A stretch of 64,000 nucleotides of DNA from Pseudeuparius sepicola (Eukaryota > Arthropoda > Insecta > Coleoptera > Anthribidae), in contig OY987299.1 in the NCBI GenBank assembly GCA_963920635.1, positions 127,717,373 through 127,781,372 of the forward strand, read 5' to 3'. The notes below the pieces were generated by a model. The model did not search any database. It had not been told where the DNA came from and worked only from the letters and a program-made list of their open reading frames with translations. Shown piece by piece: positions 1 through 11,912 of this stretch. The stretch's first letter is position 1. Every line of letters begins with the position of its first letter. A program made the position numbers and the translations under genes.

Positions 1-593
1 TATACTTGCTTTTGTCTCATTCAAGGTAAGCTCAAGATTGTTTTATTTGTTGGTTTATAATTACCTCTAACAAGAACAAAATTACTCAGCTCCAGTAATC
101 TTAAGAATTATTCTTGAAGAATGCTAAATCTTAAGAACATTATCAGACTTTTAACACTTCCTTGCGGTTTATTAAAACCTCACTGAATTTAAGATCGTTT
201 TAAGAGTAAAAATTCTTATGAAGACCTCGAAGCATACCATTAATAAAACATACCTAAGTGCAAACGCCCTTAAAGATAAAATAGTCTTATGCCCTAATCT
301 TTGAAAAACTATCTATAAGACACGTTAATAAATCCTTTTCGTCTTTAAGAGTTAATGTTATTTATTAAGACATTAATAAGACAAATTTGCTTATTAAAGA
401 TAAACCCTCATAAATCCTACCGAAGACCATTTTTTATAATTTAAAATATTACTATCAGTGACCAGCACATCCACTGTTGGGATAAATTTGACCCGTTTTT
501 GTCACATTATTATAACTTTATAGTCATTCGAACTGGTAGTAACTATCGACCCTAAAAACATTCTTATAAAGACATTTTTCAAATAAATCAGAA
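1..593. other. AT-rich stretch, no gene seen
   Basis: No convincing reading frame. The first 420 bases are unusually rich in TTAAGA/TCTTAA and TTATTAA words, which suggests an old repeat, but I could not define its ends. Confidence 0.4.
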
Positions 594-2176
594 ACGAAAA
601 AGAGAGCTGCAGCCTTCATAAAAGAGCATACTAAGCAGACATAATAATACATAATAATACAATAATACGAAATTATCTCGAAGCCCCACCACTTCATATA
701 GGTGTCTATGCATTTTTCCAAGCGTTACACAGTACCTTCTCGCAACAACTTCACCGCGCGCCGCTGTATATACGTCGGCCTATCTGCCTCTCCTAATGAC
801 GTTCTTGTTACCTAACTCCCAGAGGGCCGCTAACGATTTTAGAGGGCGAGAACACCGCGCAAAAAAAAGTTCGTACAACGCCGGACCAGAAAAAAGTTCT
901 CGGCTCCGCGCACCGCTGTTTAATTTCATTTCGGAAGACGTATAACGAATGCGGAGAAGTTTTAACTAACGGTGGCCCCCCCCTTAATCGGATTAAGAGG
1001 GTCTCGTTATTTTATGAGAGGCAGGGAAAGGAGACGGACACCGTGCGGTTAAAGACAGTTTTTTTTCTCGAACTTCAAAACGTGGGGCAAATTAATAGTG
1101 GAGTTAACCAGGAAAATAACGAATGAGAATTTTTTAAAGATCATACGTTTTCATGCTTCCTCGTAATTAAGAGGCAGCCGAAATTGGGAGCGGCGCGTGG
1201 AGCGCGAGACAGTTAAACAGTAATAACTTTTTACACACACACAACTAATTCATATGCAACAAAGTTTATTGGAAAGTGACACCGTAAAGCAATTAATTGT
1301 AAAGTTGGAACTGATCAATATTTCAAGCATTTTCTCAATAATTGACGTTACATGATCAATTTGTAATATTTTTAAGCAATATTACAGAGTTTTTCTTCTA
1401 AATGTATGTACTTTTGAAAGAGCAATATAAGATTACGATATCAAACCTCGTTTTTTTTTTCACTTTGAACATAGAGATTTTTCATAAATTCTTGCTATCG
1501 TATATTCAATATTTATTCCAAACGCTCATAATATCCGCATAAAATTAGATATTGAAACTCCATAGGTGACTTTTATGAAGCTTAAAACGTGTGCTTTTTG
1601 ATAGCATGAGTAATTTTAATGTATTTCTCTTTTTTCTCGTTTATTTTTGCAGTAAACCGCGTTATAATTAATTTCCCGAAACGCAGAACCCAATTTTTCT
1701 TATTTTTAAATCCAAGAGTCAAGCTGAAGGAGGTTTCTTACTGGGATGAGACCAATCCTAAGTGAAAGCACAGAATAAATAGTTTCACAATATTTATTCT
1801 GTGGTGAAAGTACCTTCACATTTTAAATTTCCGATTTCCTAGTCAAAAGATTTTTTCTACATAATTTCCGCTCGTGATTATCAGCTTTTGGAAAAAACTC
1901 TCTTCATGTCTTCTCAGCTTTCATACAATAATACGAATTCTCTAATAAATATAATAATTTCCGCTTTCCTTCTCGTAAATACTTCATACATGTTTGTATA
2001 CTACTATAATAGTCCCCATTTTCGATCCACTGAGAACATGGGTTTGTATGTGTGTATGTATGCTATGTGCGTGTGTTTGTGAGGCGTGTTAGTCGGCAGG
2101 TAGTCGGCAGATGTCATTCTGTTCACTTGGAGCACGGCTTGTATTGACGTGGGGGACGTATGGCACAGCCTATTAT
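594..2176. repeat. Tandem duplication, copy A (about 1.58 kb)
   Basis: This unit is repeated head-to-tail immediately downstream (2177 to about 3742). Both copies start near acgaaaaaga and end with a block reading GTCGGCAGATGTCATTCTGT followed by a GGCACAGCCTA block. They share a GC-rich segment near 740-1030, an ACAC run and a long AT-rich middle. Frames in it are short and differ between copies, so I do not call genes. It could be part of a long-unit satellite or a repeated piece of a retroelement; no reverse transcriptase is visible. Confidence 0.7.
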
Positions 2177-3742
2177 ACGAAAAAGATAGCTACAGCCTTC
2201 TTAAAAGAGCATACCTACTATGCAGACATACTATACATTTACGAAATTATCTCGAAGTCCCATCACTTCATAGACGTGTCTATGCATTTTACCAAGCATT
2301 ACAGCGTACCTTCTCTCAACAACTTCACCGCGCGCCGCTGTATATACGTCGGCCTATCTGCCTCTCCTAATGACGTTCTTGTTACCTAACTCCCAGAGGG
2401 CCGCTAACGATTTTAGAGGGCGAGAACACCCCGCAAAAAAAGTTCGTACAACGCCGGACCAGAAAAAAGTTCTCGGCTCCGCGCACCGCTGTTTAATTTC
2501 GTTTCGGAAGACGTATAACGAATGCGGGGAAGTTTTAACTAACGGTGCCCCTCCCATTAATCGCATTAAGAGGGTCTGGTTATTTTATGCGGGGCGGGAA
2601 AAGGAGGCGGACACCGTACGGCTAAAGACAGTTCAAAATGTGGGGCAAATTAATAGTGGAGTCAACCAGGAAAATAACGAATGAGATTTTTTTAAAGATC
2701 ATACGTTTTCATGCTTTTTCGTATTTAAGAGGCAGCCGAAATTGGGAGCGGCGCGTGGAGCGCGAGACAGTTAAACAGTAATAACTTTTTACACACACAC
2801 AACTAATTCATATGCAACAAAGTTTATTGGAAAGTGACACCGTAAAGCAATTAAAAAATCTTGTAGCATTAATTTCCATGAATAAGGGATACGCCTGTCA
2901 TATTATTGTAAAGTTGGAATTGATCAATAATTTCAAGCATTTTCTCAATAATTGACGTTACACGATCAATTTGTAATATTTTTAAGCAATATTACAGAAT
3001 TTTTCTTCTAAATGTATGTACTTTTGAAAGAGTAATATAAGATTACGATATCAAATCTCGTTTGTTTTTTTTTTCCACTTTGAACATAGAGATTTTTCAT
3101 AAATTCTTGCTATCGTATACTCAATATTTATTTCAAATGCTCATAATACCCGCATAAAATTAGATATTGAAACTCCATAGGTGACTTTTATGAAGCTTAA
3201 AACGTGTGCTTTTTGATAGCATGAGTTATTTTAATGTATTTCTCTTTTTTCTCGTTTATTTTTGCAGTAAACCGCGTTACAATTAATTTCTCGACACGCA
3301 GAACTCAATTTTTCTTATTTTTAAATCCAAGAATCAAGCTGAAGGAGGTTTCTTACTGGGATGAAACCAATCCTAAGTAAAAGTACCTACACATTTTAAA
3401 TTTCCGTTTTTTTTCTACATAATTTCCGCTCGTGTTTATCAGCTTTTGGAAAAAAACGCTCTTCATGTCTTGTCAGCATTCATACAATAATACGAATTCT
3501 TTAATAAATATATTATAATTTCCGCTTTCTTTCTCGTAAATGCTTCATACATGTTTGTATACTACTATAATAGTCCCCATTTTCGATCCACTGAGAACAT
3601 GCGTTTGTATGTGTGTATGTATGTGCTATGTGCGTGTGTTTGTGAGGCGTGTTAGTCGGCAGGTAGTCGGCAGATGTCATTCTGTTTACTTGGAGCCCGG
3701 CTTGTATTGACGTGGGGACGAATGGCACAGCCTATAATATAT
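2177..3742. repeat. Tandem duplication, copy B (about 1.57 kb)
   Basis: Second unit of the tandem duplication, collinear with copy A over its whole length with scattered substitutions and small indels. For example, copy B carries about 45 bases near 2850-2900 that copy A lacks, while copy A has extra sequence near 1770-1810. Just after its end the sequence again reads cgaaaaa, as at the start of each unit, so a third partial unit may have been cut by the MITE-like end at about 3764. Confidence 0.7.
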
Positions 3743-4556
3743 CCCCCGAAAAATCCAAGCTATATACAGGGTGTTTCATTAAGGGTGAAGAGGTACCATA
3801 TCTCAGGATTTAATAGTTCTGGAGCTTTGGGAAAAGTTTGTAGGTCGGCCGCTAGGGGGCGTATTCGCTACAGTAAATTTGAAAAATGAGTTTTCTCAAA
3901 AATATAACTAATAACTATCAAAAATAGTTTTATTGCACTCTTCAGCAAATTCTGAACAATTTTCAAATAGAGGTGAGACGGGCGGATAAACCTTGACTTG
4001 AAAAAATGCTGCTAACTCCGGTTTGATTTTTAACCGAATTGGTTGAATTTGGGCTTCTTCTATCAAATGATTGTCCAGTAAGATCATATCGAATTTCGTG
4101 GTCACCGCTATAGGGTGCAATTCGAAAAATTTTCCTTTTATTATCTTGAAGAAAATTCGATTATTCTTGCAGTCAACTTCATTTTTACTAGGCGTCCTTT
4201 TGTTTTTCATTTTTTTACTTCAGCATCTCAAAAAACATAAAAATATACATTTTCATTGAAAAATAATGATTCTACAATTAATTGTAGACGATTTTTGAAA
4301 AATTTCGGTAAAAAATCGATTTTTTAGTTTTTTAAAAGCGCAATTTTTCAACCTGCGGACTTCCAAATAAAAGTATGTTTGAAGGTTTTTCAAAAGGTTT
4401 TATTCAAATCCATGACTTCCCTAATTAATTCCTAATTAGGTACCACCATTTTTCGTCTACGTTGATTCCACTATAAGGTCAGTACCCAAGGAACCAGGAA
4501 GATGTTGTATTCGCATCACAAGCACCAGCATCATAATTTTCAAATTACGCGACAAT
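3743..4556. other. MITE-like one-sided end and AT-rich DNA, no gene
   Basis: A TATACAGGGTGTTTCATTAA end at about 3761-3780 resembles the TA-flanked CAGGGTG ends of the foldback elements elsewhere in the window. I do not find its matching inverted end, so it is probably a truncated or asymmetric copy. The rest is AT-rich without a credible gene. Confidence 0.4.
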
Positions 4557-4756
4557 ATTGCTACCACGGGCGTAGCCAGGATTTAGTTTTTGGGGGGGGG
4601 GGTTAGTTTGAGAAGTAAATAAAACAACAAAAATATACTTACATGAAATTTAATATCTATATATTCATCCGAAAAACTACGACATATTTATAAAGTTCTT
4701 AACTTTAAATGAAATGGATAAATTAATTTCGTTCCTCTGCGCTAAATCTAAAACCA

Positions 4757-5338
4757 TTAAAGAAGAAATCTTCGGCTTTTTCTTTTAAATATATCCACTA
4801 CTTCATCTGCATGAATTTCTGTTCCATAGTGAATGTTCATTAACCATTAAGTCTGTTTTCACTTGTAGTGTTTCGTAAATAGTTTTTCAGTCCCCTTAGG
4901 CTCGAGAAAGACCTTTCTGGGGTAGCATTAAGTCTGTTTTCACTTGTAGTGTTTCGTAAATAGTTTTTCAGTCTCCTTAGGCTCGAGAAAGGCCTTTCTG
5001 GGGTAGCAGTGGATACAGGAATAGTAGCCAAGATTTGCAGTAATGTGTAAATATTAGGATAAAGGTTTTTATCGCACATATCTAGGCATTCCAAACTAGA
5101 TTTCGGGGTAGGCAGTCTTCTTATCAGCATGCAAGGTAGCTGAAGCTTTGATAGCTAAATCCAAATTTGTTTCTTTATTAGAAACCCCTTGACCTTGACT
5201 ACACCACTTTTTCCAGTAGTCCATACCTTTAGGTTTATCACCCTTCCTTTTTTTCCCCTCCATTTTTCGACAGTAATAATGATTCACGTATCTATCCTTA
5301 ACAAGGTCATCGAATAACAGTGCACTAAAATTACTCAC
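4757..5338 (-). pseudogene. hAT transposase remnant (N-terminal stub plus C-terminal dimerisation domain)
   Basis: Two minus-strand frames remain. The upstream part (5338 to about 5096) reads into MEGKKRKGDKPKGMDYWKKW and stops. The downstream part (about 5130-4840) carries the hAT C-terminal dimerisation signature, LLQILATIPVSTATPERPFS. A segment of 27 codons (81 bp, 4849-4929 and 4930-5010) is tandemly duplicated, so the TPERxFSSLRxLKNYLRNTT motif appears twice. A frameshift after the second copy separates a tail (NIHYGTEIHADEVVDIF) that ends near 4757. The whole catalytic RNase-H core is missing. Function was cut-and-paste transposition; this copy cannot make active enzyme. Confidence 0.85.
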
Positions 5339-5452
5339 TTACACGGTACACTTAATTCTCTTCACTATTCGTTCACCACTTTTCACTTTTATTCGCTTCG
5401 AGTTCGCATGGAACAATACTGCCGTAAGCGCGGTCACGCGCCGCGGCGCCGC

Positions 5453-5459
5453 TTATATA
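5453..5459 (-). promoter_or_regulatory. TATA box of the hAT copy (minus strand)
   Basis: On the minus strand the sequence reads TATATAA just inside the 5' end, followed by a GC-rich stretch and a CAGTATTGTTCC block about 30 bases on. The same arrangement is conserved in the copy at 63744-63750, which supports a real promoter. Confidence 0.5.
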
Positions 5460-5776
5460 GCAGCCCAGTAGCCGTCCAGAAACTTCCACGAACTTCCACA
5501 AAGTTCCGCTCATTTCGACCTAGGGGCGTGGCGAATAATCGAGAAACAACGCAAAGTGTCCCTACAATACAAAATAGTTCGGCTGCAACTGCGTCTGCCT
5601 CTCGTCAAAAGATGGCGCTAGGCGCTACTATTACTACATATATTCAAACGTAATAATAATTTAACTCTTCACTCCTCGTATTTTTTCAGTATAATATTAG
5701 GTAATATTTTGCTTATTTCGGGGGGGGGGTTTGAACCCCCGAAACCCCCCCCCTTGGCTACGCCCGTGATTGCTAC

Positions 5777-6268
5777 CGGCAACACTGCAAAATCGTAACC
5801 ACGCTACGAATTGATGCTATATTATGTCCTTTGTTTGTCCTGTCATCTTCAGACGATCAAACCCGGTGCTTTGCAATCCCCCCTTCCCCCGGCTCTACGC
5901 CCCGGATATAACAATTTATATCTGTGTTTACGGCGTCGGCGCGTCCCATCGAATTACTTCGGCATCAAAATGTTCGACAGAGCGCATTTTAGGGGCTACA
6001 TATCTGTCCCGGTTGATTTATGCGGTTGTTGTCGAACGACTGTTTATAAGCTCGAATCCGCGAGATTTGCCCAGGCGGTCGGCGAGCGTCAGCGCCGCCT
6101 ACGACGTTTGTCGGGCGTATTTTTGGCTCTCGACGAGTCGGGAATTTCTCCGGGAGTAGATAAGAAGTTTTGTTGGTTTAAGCGGAAATAAAATTTTAGA
6201 TATTGCGCTGAAAAAAAACCAACAGTAGCGTATGCATAGGATATAAACAGGGTATAACAATGTTTTTG
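5777..6268. other. GC-richer island, no gene recognised
   Basis: It resumes host-side sequence after the hAT element. Overlapping frames of about 110-126 codons exist in two phases at 5811-6191, but neither shows a recognisable domain, and the high CpG content alone explains the open frames. Conserved non-coding DNA is possible. Confidence 0.35.
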
Positions 6269-6373
6269 AATAAGTGGCAGTAATATTTTACTGAATTCCA
6301 CTGAACATTCAGCAACACAGTTGTCTGTATTTCCTAGAATAAATGCTGATTCTTTAATTTTTCGTCTATTTCC
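6269..6373 (-). repeat. Inverted copy of the Penelope-like 3' tail
   Basis: These about 105 bases are the reverse complement of 24500-24605, the end of the Penelope-like coding region and start of its 3' tail. It is placed head-to-head with the reverse-transcriptase fragment that follows. Inverted tail pieces at the 5' end are a known feature of Penelope-like element insertions. Confidence 0.8.
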
Positions 6374-6384
6374 AACTTCTTCTT

Positions 6385-7249
6385 TGAGAATTGCAGCTGT
6401 TATTTTAGAAAAAACTGTGTATGATAATAAATTAAATGATTTATTAACACCAACAGAAACTAAAATATACAAAACACTATATAAATACCGTGAACAAATA
6501 ACACAGAGACAAAGGACACTCTTAACTCCGCATCATTCAAAACCTCCACACTTGTATTATGGTTTACCAAAAATACACAAAACTGACATTCCTCTTCGCC
6601 CCACTGTTCAAAAATATTTACTTAAAATTGTTAATCCGTTTGTAAAAAACTCAAATTCATTATTTATCAGAAAGAGTAATCATTTTTTGGAAAAAAATTA
6701 GGGAACATCAATTTCCGGATCATTATATTAGCTAGCTTTGATGTGGTTAGTCTTTTTACTAATGTCCCTGTTGACAAATCATTGAATATTTTACGCAGAA
6801 AGTTAGAAAATGATCAGACTTTAGTGGAAAGGACAAATTTGAATATATATGCAATATTAGAACTAACAACACTCTGTGTTAAAACCACTTATTTTCAACT
6901 AGGAAATGAATTTTACCAGCAGGAATTTGGAATGGCTATGGGGTCTCCTTTATCACCATTCATAAGCAATTTATTTATGAAAGATTTTGAGCAAAATTAG
7001 TTAACTAAATATGTTCACCAACCTAATGTTTTTTGGAGATATGTAGATGACATATTTGCTATATTTGAACATGGAGTAGATGACTTAAATTCATTATTAA
7101 ATTTTATAAACTCGCAAGAACCCTCTATTAAGTTTACCTTAGAAATTGAAAATAATAATCAATTACCTTTCTTAGATGTTTCTATACTGAAATCAGATAG
7201 TATAGAAAGTAGTGTCCATAGGAAAGCAACACATACTAATAGATATCTC
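6385..7249 (+). pseudogene. Penelope-like element, reverse transcriptase part (5' half, interrupted)
   Basis: Reverse transcriptase of the Penelope type, which copies its RNA into the genome by target-primed reverse transcription. Motifs appear in the expected order: LPKIHKTDIPLRPTV near 6570, FDVVSLFTNVPVDKS near 6740, GMAMGSPLSPFISNLFM near 6940, the catalytic YVDD near 7040, and LPFLDVSILK near 7170. The frame is broken by a TAG at 6699, a shift before 6740 and a TAG at 6998, so the copy is dead. The 5' part is truncated. The frame stops at the 7250 junction and resumes at 23947, with the 16.7-kb insert between. Confidence 0.92.
7244..7249. repeat. Target-site duplication (left), TATCTC
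   Basis: The 6 bases TATCTC precede the left end of the insert and recur exactly at 23947-23952 after its right end. With one copy removed, the two Penelope-like halves join in the same reading frame, which fixes the insertion point. Confidence 0.93.
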
Positions 7250-8182
7250 AGTAGTAAAGGTATGAGAGTACGGGACCACCAATCCTATGTTAATTTCCCA
7301 TATAAGATAAAATTGCAAAATTTCGACCAAAATTACCCCCTCCACTTTCCTCCTAAGCTCCTTTCCCCCAATCAGACTCGAAGATGTCCGCTTCCTTGTG
7401 ACGTCACAGCCAATCAGGTCGCGAGATGGTCCGAGAGTGTCCGAAGATATCCGACCCCATCCGAAGATGTTCGAATCAGGCCGAGTCATGGTGCGTTCCC
7501 GCCATCCGCGTCGGGCGTGGTTATTGGAGCGAAAGTGTACCTCGGTCATCCGTTTGGGCGCACGCGCGCTTGCACCCTAAGAGGGCACCTGTCAGGGAGC
7601 GTCAAAGGGAGCCTGTCAGGCTGCGGATCCGGGGGCCTGAGAGGGAGAGTTAGATTTAAAGCTAATAAAAATGTAATGTGGAAAACCCGTATTCCGATAG
7701 CGGAAGCGTTCAGTTATCAGCGGTTCTATTTTTAGAATATTATGTCGAGTGAACTAATCAAAATCGAGCGCAAATTCCATTTCTTGGAAATGTCTTAAAA
7801 TAGAAGAAAAAATGTGAGAGAGAATAGAGTGAAGTTAGGTTAAATATGAGAAAAATACAAATAAAATTTGGTAAATATATACAGGGTGAGAGAGGAATAT
7901 AAGAAAAATGTAAGAGTGATAAATATATACAGGGTGAGAGTGGAATATAAGAAAAATGTAAGAGAAAAATATATAGAATTTCAGGTAGCGTTAAAGGGGG
8001 CCTGTCAGGCTGCGTCTATATAGGGTGAGATTAAGAGAGTAAAATATATACAGGGTGAGAGAGAAATATAAGAAAAATATATAGAATTTCGCCTTTCGGG
8101 AACCTTAATGCGAAATAGGGTGAAATCGGACATATTTAGAACGGATTTGTTGAAAATGCTATTTGGAAAAAATCTTAGAAAA

Positions 8183-8276
8183 TCTCTTGACATCTGCGCA
8201 GGCGCTAGCATCCTAAGAAGGGACTTGTCAGGTAGCGTTAAAGGCTGCCTGTCAGGCTGCGTCTATATAGGGTGAG
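8183..8276 (+). repeat. GC-rich TIR module (one of at least seven per arm)
   Basis: Representative copy: TCTGCGCAGGCGCTAGCATC, then AAGGGACTTGTCAGGTAGCG, then TTAAAGGCTGCCTGTCAGGC. Variants sit near 7556, 8757, 9090, 10177, 10724 and 11733 in the left arm, at the mirrored places in the right arm, and once in the core near 17645-17705. Many copies continue into a GCGGATCCGGGGGCC block. Confidence 0.75.
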
Positions 8277-10840
8277 AGAGGAATATAAGAAAAATGTAAG
8301 AGTGACAAATATATACAGGGTGAGAGAAATATAAGAAAAATGTAAGAGAGACAAATATATACAGGGTGAGAGAGAAATATAAGGGAAAATGTAAGAGAAA
8401 AATATATAGAATTTCAGGTAGCGTTAAAGGGGGCCTGTCAGGCTGCGTCTATATAGGGTGAGAGAAATATAAGAAAAACGTGAGATAGTAAAATATATAC
8501 AGGGTGAGAGAGAAATACAAGGAAAAATGTAAGAGAAAAATATATAGAATTTCAGGTAGCGTTAAAGGGGGCCTGTCAGGCTGCGTCTATATAGGGTGAG
8601 AGAAATATAAGAAAAATGTGAGATTAAGAGAGAAAAACATATAGAATTTCGCCTTTCGGGAACCTTAATGGGTAAATAGGGTGAAATCGGACATATTTAG
8701 AACGGATTTGTTGACTAAAAAATGCTATTTGGAAAAATCTTAGAAAATCTCTTGACATCTGCGCAAGCGCTAGCATCCTAAGAAGGGACTTGTCAGGTGG
8801 CGTTAAAGGGGGCCTGTCAGGCCTGCTGATAATTGATAAATTAAAAAATATGGTAGGCTATAAATAAGAGCGCAGTCAATCGTGTGAAAATAGAAATTCC
8901 GGGAAATTCCGAGATGTCATTTAGGTAACCCTTCAGGTAAATATTTTCTTGAAATATAAATATAATAATCTTAAAATGTTCCGTTGAGAATATCCAGGTA
9001 AATGAAAAATATTCAGGTAAGATCAGGTATCTGACAGGTATGACGTAATAGAACCTTCGGAGACTCGTCGGAACTTCATTTCAAAACGTTATCTGCGCAG
9101 GCGCTTGCACCTCGAGGGACGCCTGTCAGGTAGCGTTAAAGGGGGCGGCTCCGGGAGCCTTATAGGAAGAGTTAGATTTAAAGCTAGTAAAAATCTAATG
9201 TGGAAAACCCGTATTCCGAAAGCGGAAGCGTTCAGTTATCGCGACGGTTCTATTTTTAGAATTATACCCAGCGACAAAATTCGAGCGCAAAATCTCATTT
9301 CTTGGAAATGTCTTAAAATATAAGAAAAATGCGTGATTAAGAGAACAAATACAGGGTGGTAGTTGGGTCAGGGTTGGTGAGAAAAAATTAAAGAAAAAAT
9401 ATAAGATTAAGAGAAAAAATATACAGGGTGACCAAAAGTTAGGTTAAGAAAAATATAGAGTGAACAAAAGTTAGGTTAAATATGGTGAGAGAGAAATATA
9501 AGAAAAATGTAAGATTAAGAGGGAAAATACAGGGTGGTAGTTATGTCAGAGATGGTGAGAAAAAATATAAGAAAAATTTAAGATTAAGAGAAAAATAGAG
9601 AGTGAACTAAAGTTAGGTTATGACGAGAGAAAAATATAGAGTGAACAAATATGAAGAGAAAAATATATAGAGTGAACATAAGTTAGGTTAAATATGATGA
9701 GAGAGAAATATAAGAAAAATGTAAGATTAAGAGAGAAAAATAAATACAGGGTGAGAGAAAAATATAGGAAAAATGTAAGATTAAGAGAAAAATATATACA
9801 GGGTGAGAGAGAAATGTAAGAAAAATGTAAGATTAAGAGGGAAAATACAGGGTGGTAGTTAGGTCAGGCTTGGTGAGAGAAAAATACAGAGCAAACAAAT
9901 GGTATGTAAATATACAGGGTGAGAGAAAAAATGTAAGATTAAGAGTGAAAAAAAAATACAGGGTGAATAAAAGTTAGACCAGGGTGGTACTTAGGTATTT
10001 TATATTGGGAGAGAGAAAAACTTAGATACAGGGTAGCCTTTCAGGTAAATGTAAGGTGATATTGAAAATATAATAATCTTAAAATGTTCAGTTGATAATA
10101 ATCAGGTATCCGACAGGTTGCCGTTAAACAAGATAAAAAAATATTCAGACATGATCAATCACGTGGAAAACCGAGAAAGCCTGCGCAGGCGCTTGCACCT
10201 CGAGGGGCACCTGTCAGGCAACGTTCCAGGGGGCGGATCCGGGGGCCGTAAAGGATAAATAAAAATATATCGTTGGGCCTTAAAGGTTCGAATTCATCCG
10301 ACATGTAGCAATGTCATCTTCCAGATATCTCCACGGCGCGTCCTAAGAGGATCAGGCTCCAGTTAACTAAAAATTCCAACAAGCCTTTCAGGAGGTAAAG
10401 GTAGGTAATCAAGATTTAAATTTTCGGGTAACATTAAAGGGGTGGGGGGTAGAGGACAAAATGGTCTTGTGACATCTCGTTCTAAACGTCTCTTCGTCAG
10501 GAAAAAGGATCCAATGTTAAAAACCCCTAATTATGCCTTAATTTCGATTAAGATGGCTTAGAATATTTTATATCAATGCAGCAGAAACACAAGCGTCGGC
10601 TGTCACCAGGTTACGGTGGTTCTATTTTTAGAATTTTAGTTCAGATAAACAGGTATCCAAAAGGCGAATATCATGACATAAATCCAAAAGGTATCTTCAG
10701 GTAAGAATGGGTGCAAAACGTTATCTGCGCAGGCGCTTGCACCTGGGTACGTTTCAGGTGGCGGTTCCGGGAGCCTTAAAGGAACTTTGAAATGTCTTGA
10801 GACCGTCGTGGAAAAAATGTTAATTATAACATAAAATATA

Positions 10841-10864
10841 TGTAGAGCTATCTTTAGCTCTACA
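10841..10864. repeat. Small perfect hairpin in the TIR
   Basis: TGTAGAGCTA, a 4-base loop, then TAGCTCTACA: a perfect 10-bp stem. It is present in both arms (mirrored near 18780-18805). Confidence 0.6.
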
Positions 10865-11912
10865 GAGTGAACAAAAGTAATGTAACATGTGGCGTCACGC
10901 AACAGAGCGAACGAAAGTTTATTCATAAATACAAACAAAAAATTTTTGGGTGTGACCCCATGATGTTATCAATCATCGTATCATACTCAGATCATAGGGC
11001 GTCAAAGAGGGGTGAATATTAACGTCAGTCATACCAACCGCAACATTTAAGGGATGGGGGGTAGTATGAACCAAAAAGTCATGTGACCACTCGTTGTACT
11101 CATCTCATCGTTGGAAATGGCAATCCGCTATTCAGAACAGTTAACCCAACGGCCTCTACCATCGATAATATATAGGTAAAAATATAATTTTTTTACAACG
11201 ACTTCTGGAACGCTCAATATCAGCTTTCCGCTTGCGGATGTGGGTGGTATGAAATCACACATTACATTATATTAATAGGAGTAAATATTAGGCGACAGAA
11301 AAATATTTTTAAAAAATAACAAACGCTATTTAATGCGTTTTTACCTTTATTGGACGAGGGCTTCCTCTATACGTCTATCCATGATTCAATTCGCGCATGC
11401 GGTGTACAAAGAAAAATATGCATAGAGTGGATCGAAAAATCGTTGGTTAGCCACTTAGACCCTTAATAATTTAGTCCTACGACACTGTAGAACTAAGAAC
11501 AAATACTCTCCATACAACTGGTTTTAGGGGATTCCATGACACACTCGCCAGATGATTTAAAATTTCTATTTTGCTCAAAAATTTTACGGAGGTGCTTCCA
11601 TTTTAATTGGACCACCCTGTATAATGCTCATAAAACTGAAAGGTAGCTAGCCAACGAGTAGAGATTCTATTTTTAAAATTTTAGTTCAGAATAAACAGCC
11701 AAGCCAAAACGGATAATGGGCGCAAAACGTTATCTGCGCAGGCGCTTGCACCTCGAGGGTAGCGTTTAAGGGGGCGGATCCGGGGGCCTTAAAGGCAAAG
11801 AATTCGGGTAATCTTAAAAGGTAAATTAGGTTCAATAAGCTTGCGTTGGGTCAAGTTGAGGGGTACTTGCATGAATGTGTAAAAAATTCCTAGGAAGCCC
11901 ACAAGAGGGTTG

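Larger units (their letters stand above)
4565..5768 (-). mobile_element. hAT transposon, internally deleted, with 8-bp TSD
   Basis: The element is bounded by inverted ends CACGGGCGTAGCCAGG (left) and CTTGGCTACGCCCGTG (right), with poly-G or poly-C just inside each. It is flanked by an exact 8-bp duplication ATTGCTAC at 4557-4564 and 5769-5776, the diagnostic length for hAT elements. At about 1.2 kb it keeps a promoter-like 5' end and only the N- and C-terminal parts of the transposase on the minus strand, so it is non-autonomous. A second copy lies on the plus strand at 63428-64000. Confidence 0.9.
7250..11912 (+). repeat. Left terminal inverted repeat (4.66 kb)
   Basis: It matches the reverse complement of 17732-23946 from the terminus to the block TTCCTAGGAAGCCCACAAGA at about 11887-11906, after which the two sides diverge. 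The inside is mostly minisatellite built from GAGAGAAATATAAGAAAAATG, AGATTAAGAGAAAAA and ATATACAGGGTGAGAG phrases (7800-10000). GC-rich modules are interspersed. The arms look nearly identical, so they are either young or kept alike by gene conversion. Open frames here (for example 7262-7735 and 9105-9323) follow the repeated DNA modules and are not called as genes. Confidence 0.92.

Noticed and set aside
5408..5653. 81-codon Arg-rich frame, also present at 63532-63795 on the other strand
   Set aside because: It is antisense to the hAT leader and promoter; its conservation comes from the element copies.
7262..7735. 157-codon frame at the left terminus (mirrored at the right terminus)
   Set aside because: Its C-terminal part recurs as a DNA module at 9105-9323 with other flanking frames, and the opening bases are the TIR end itself; composition explains the open frame.
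7800..10000. Possible insect telomeric TTAGG repeats in the TIR (TTAGGTTA words)
   Set aside because: The words occur singly as AAGTTAGGTTAAATATG within other units, never as a TTAGG tandem run.
10636..10938. 100-codon frame, identical in both TIR arms
   Set aside because: It runs through the small hairpin and a GC-rich module; identity between arms only reflects that the arms are alike.
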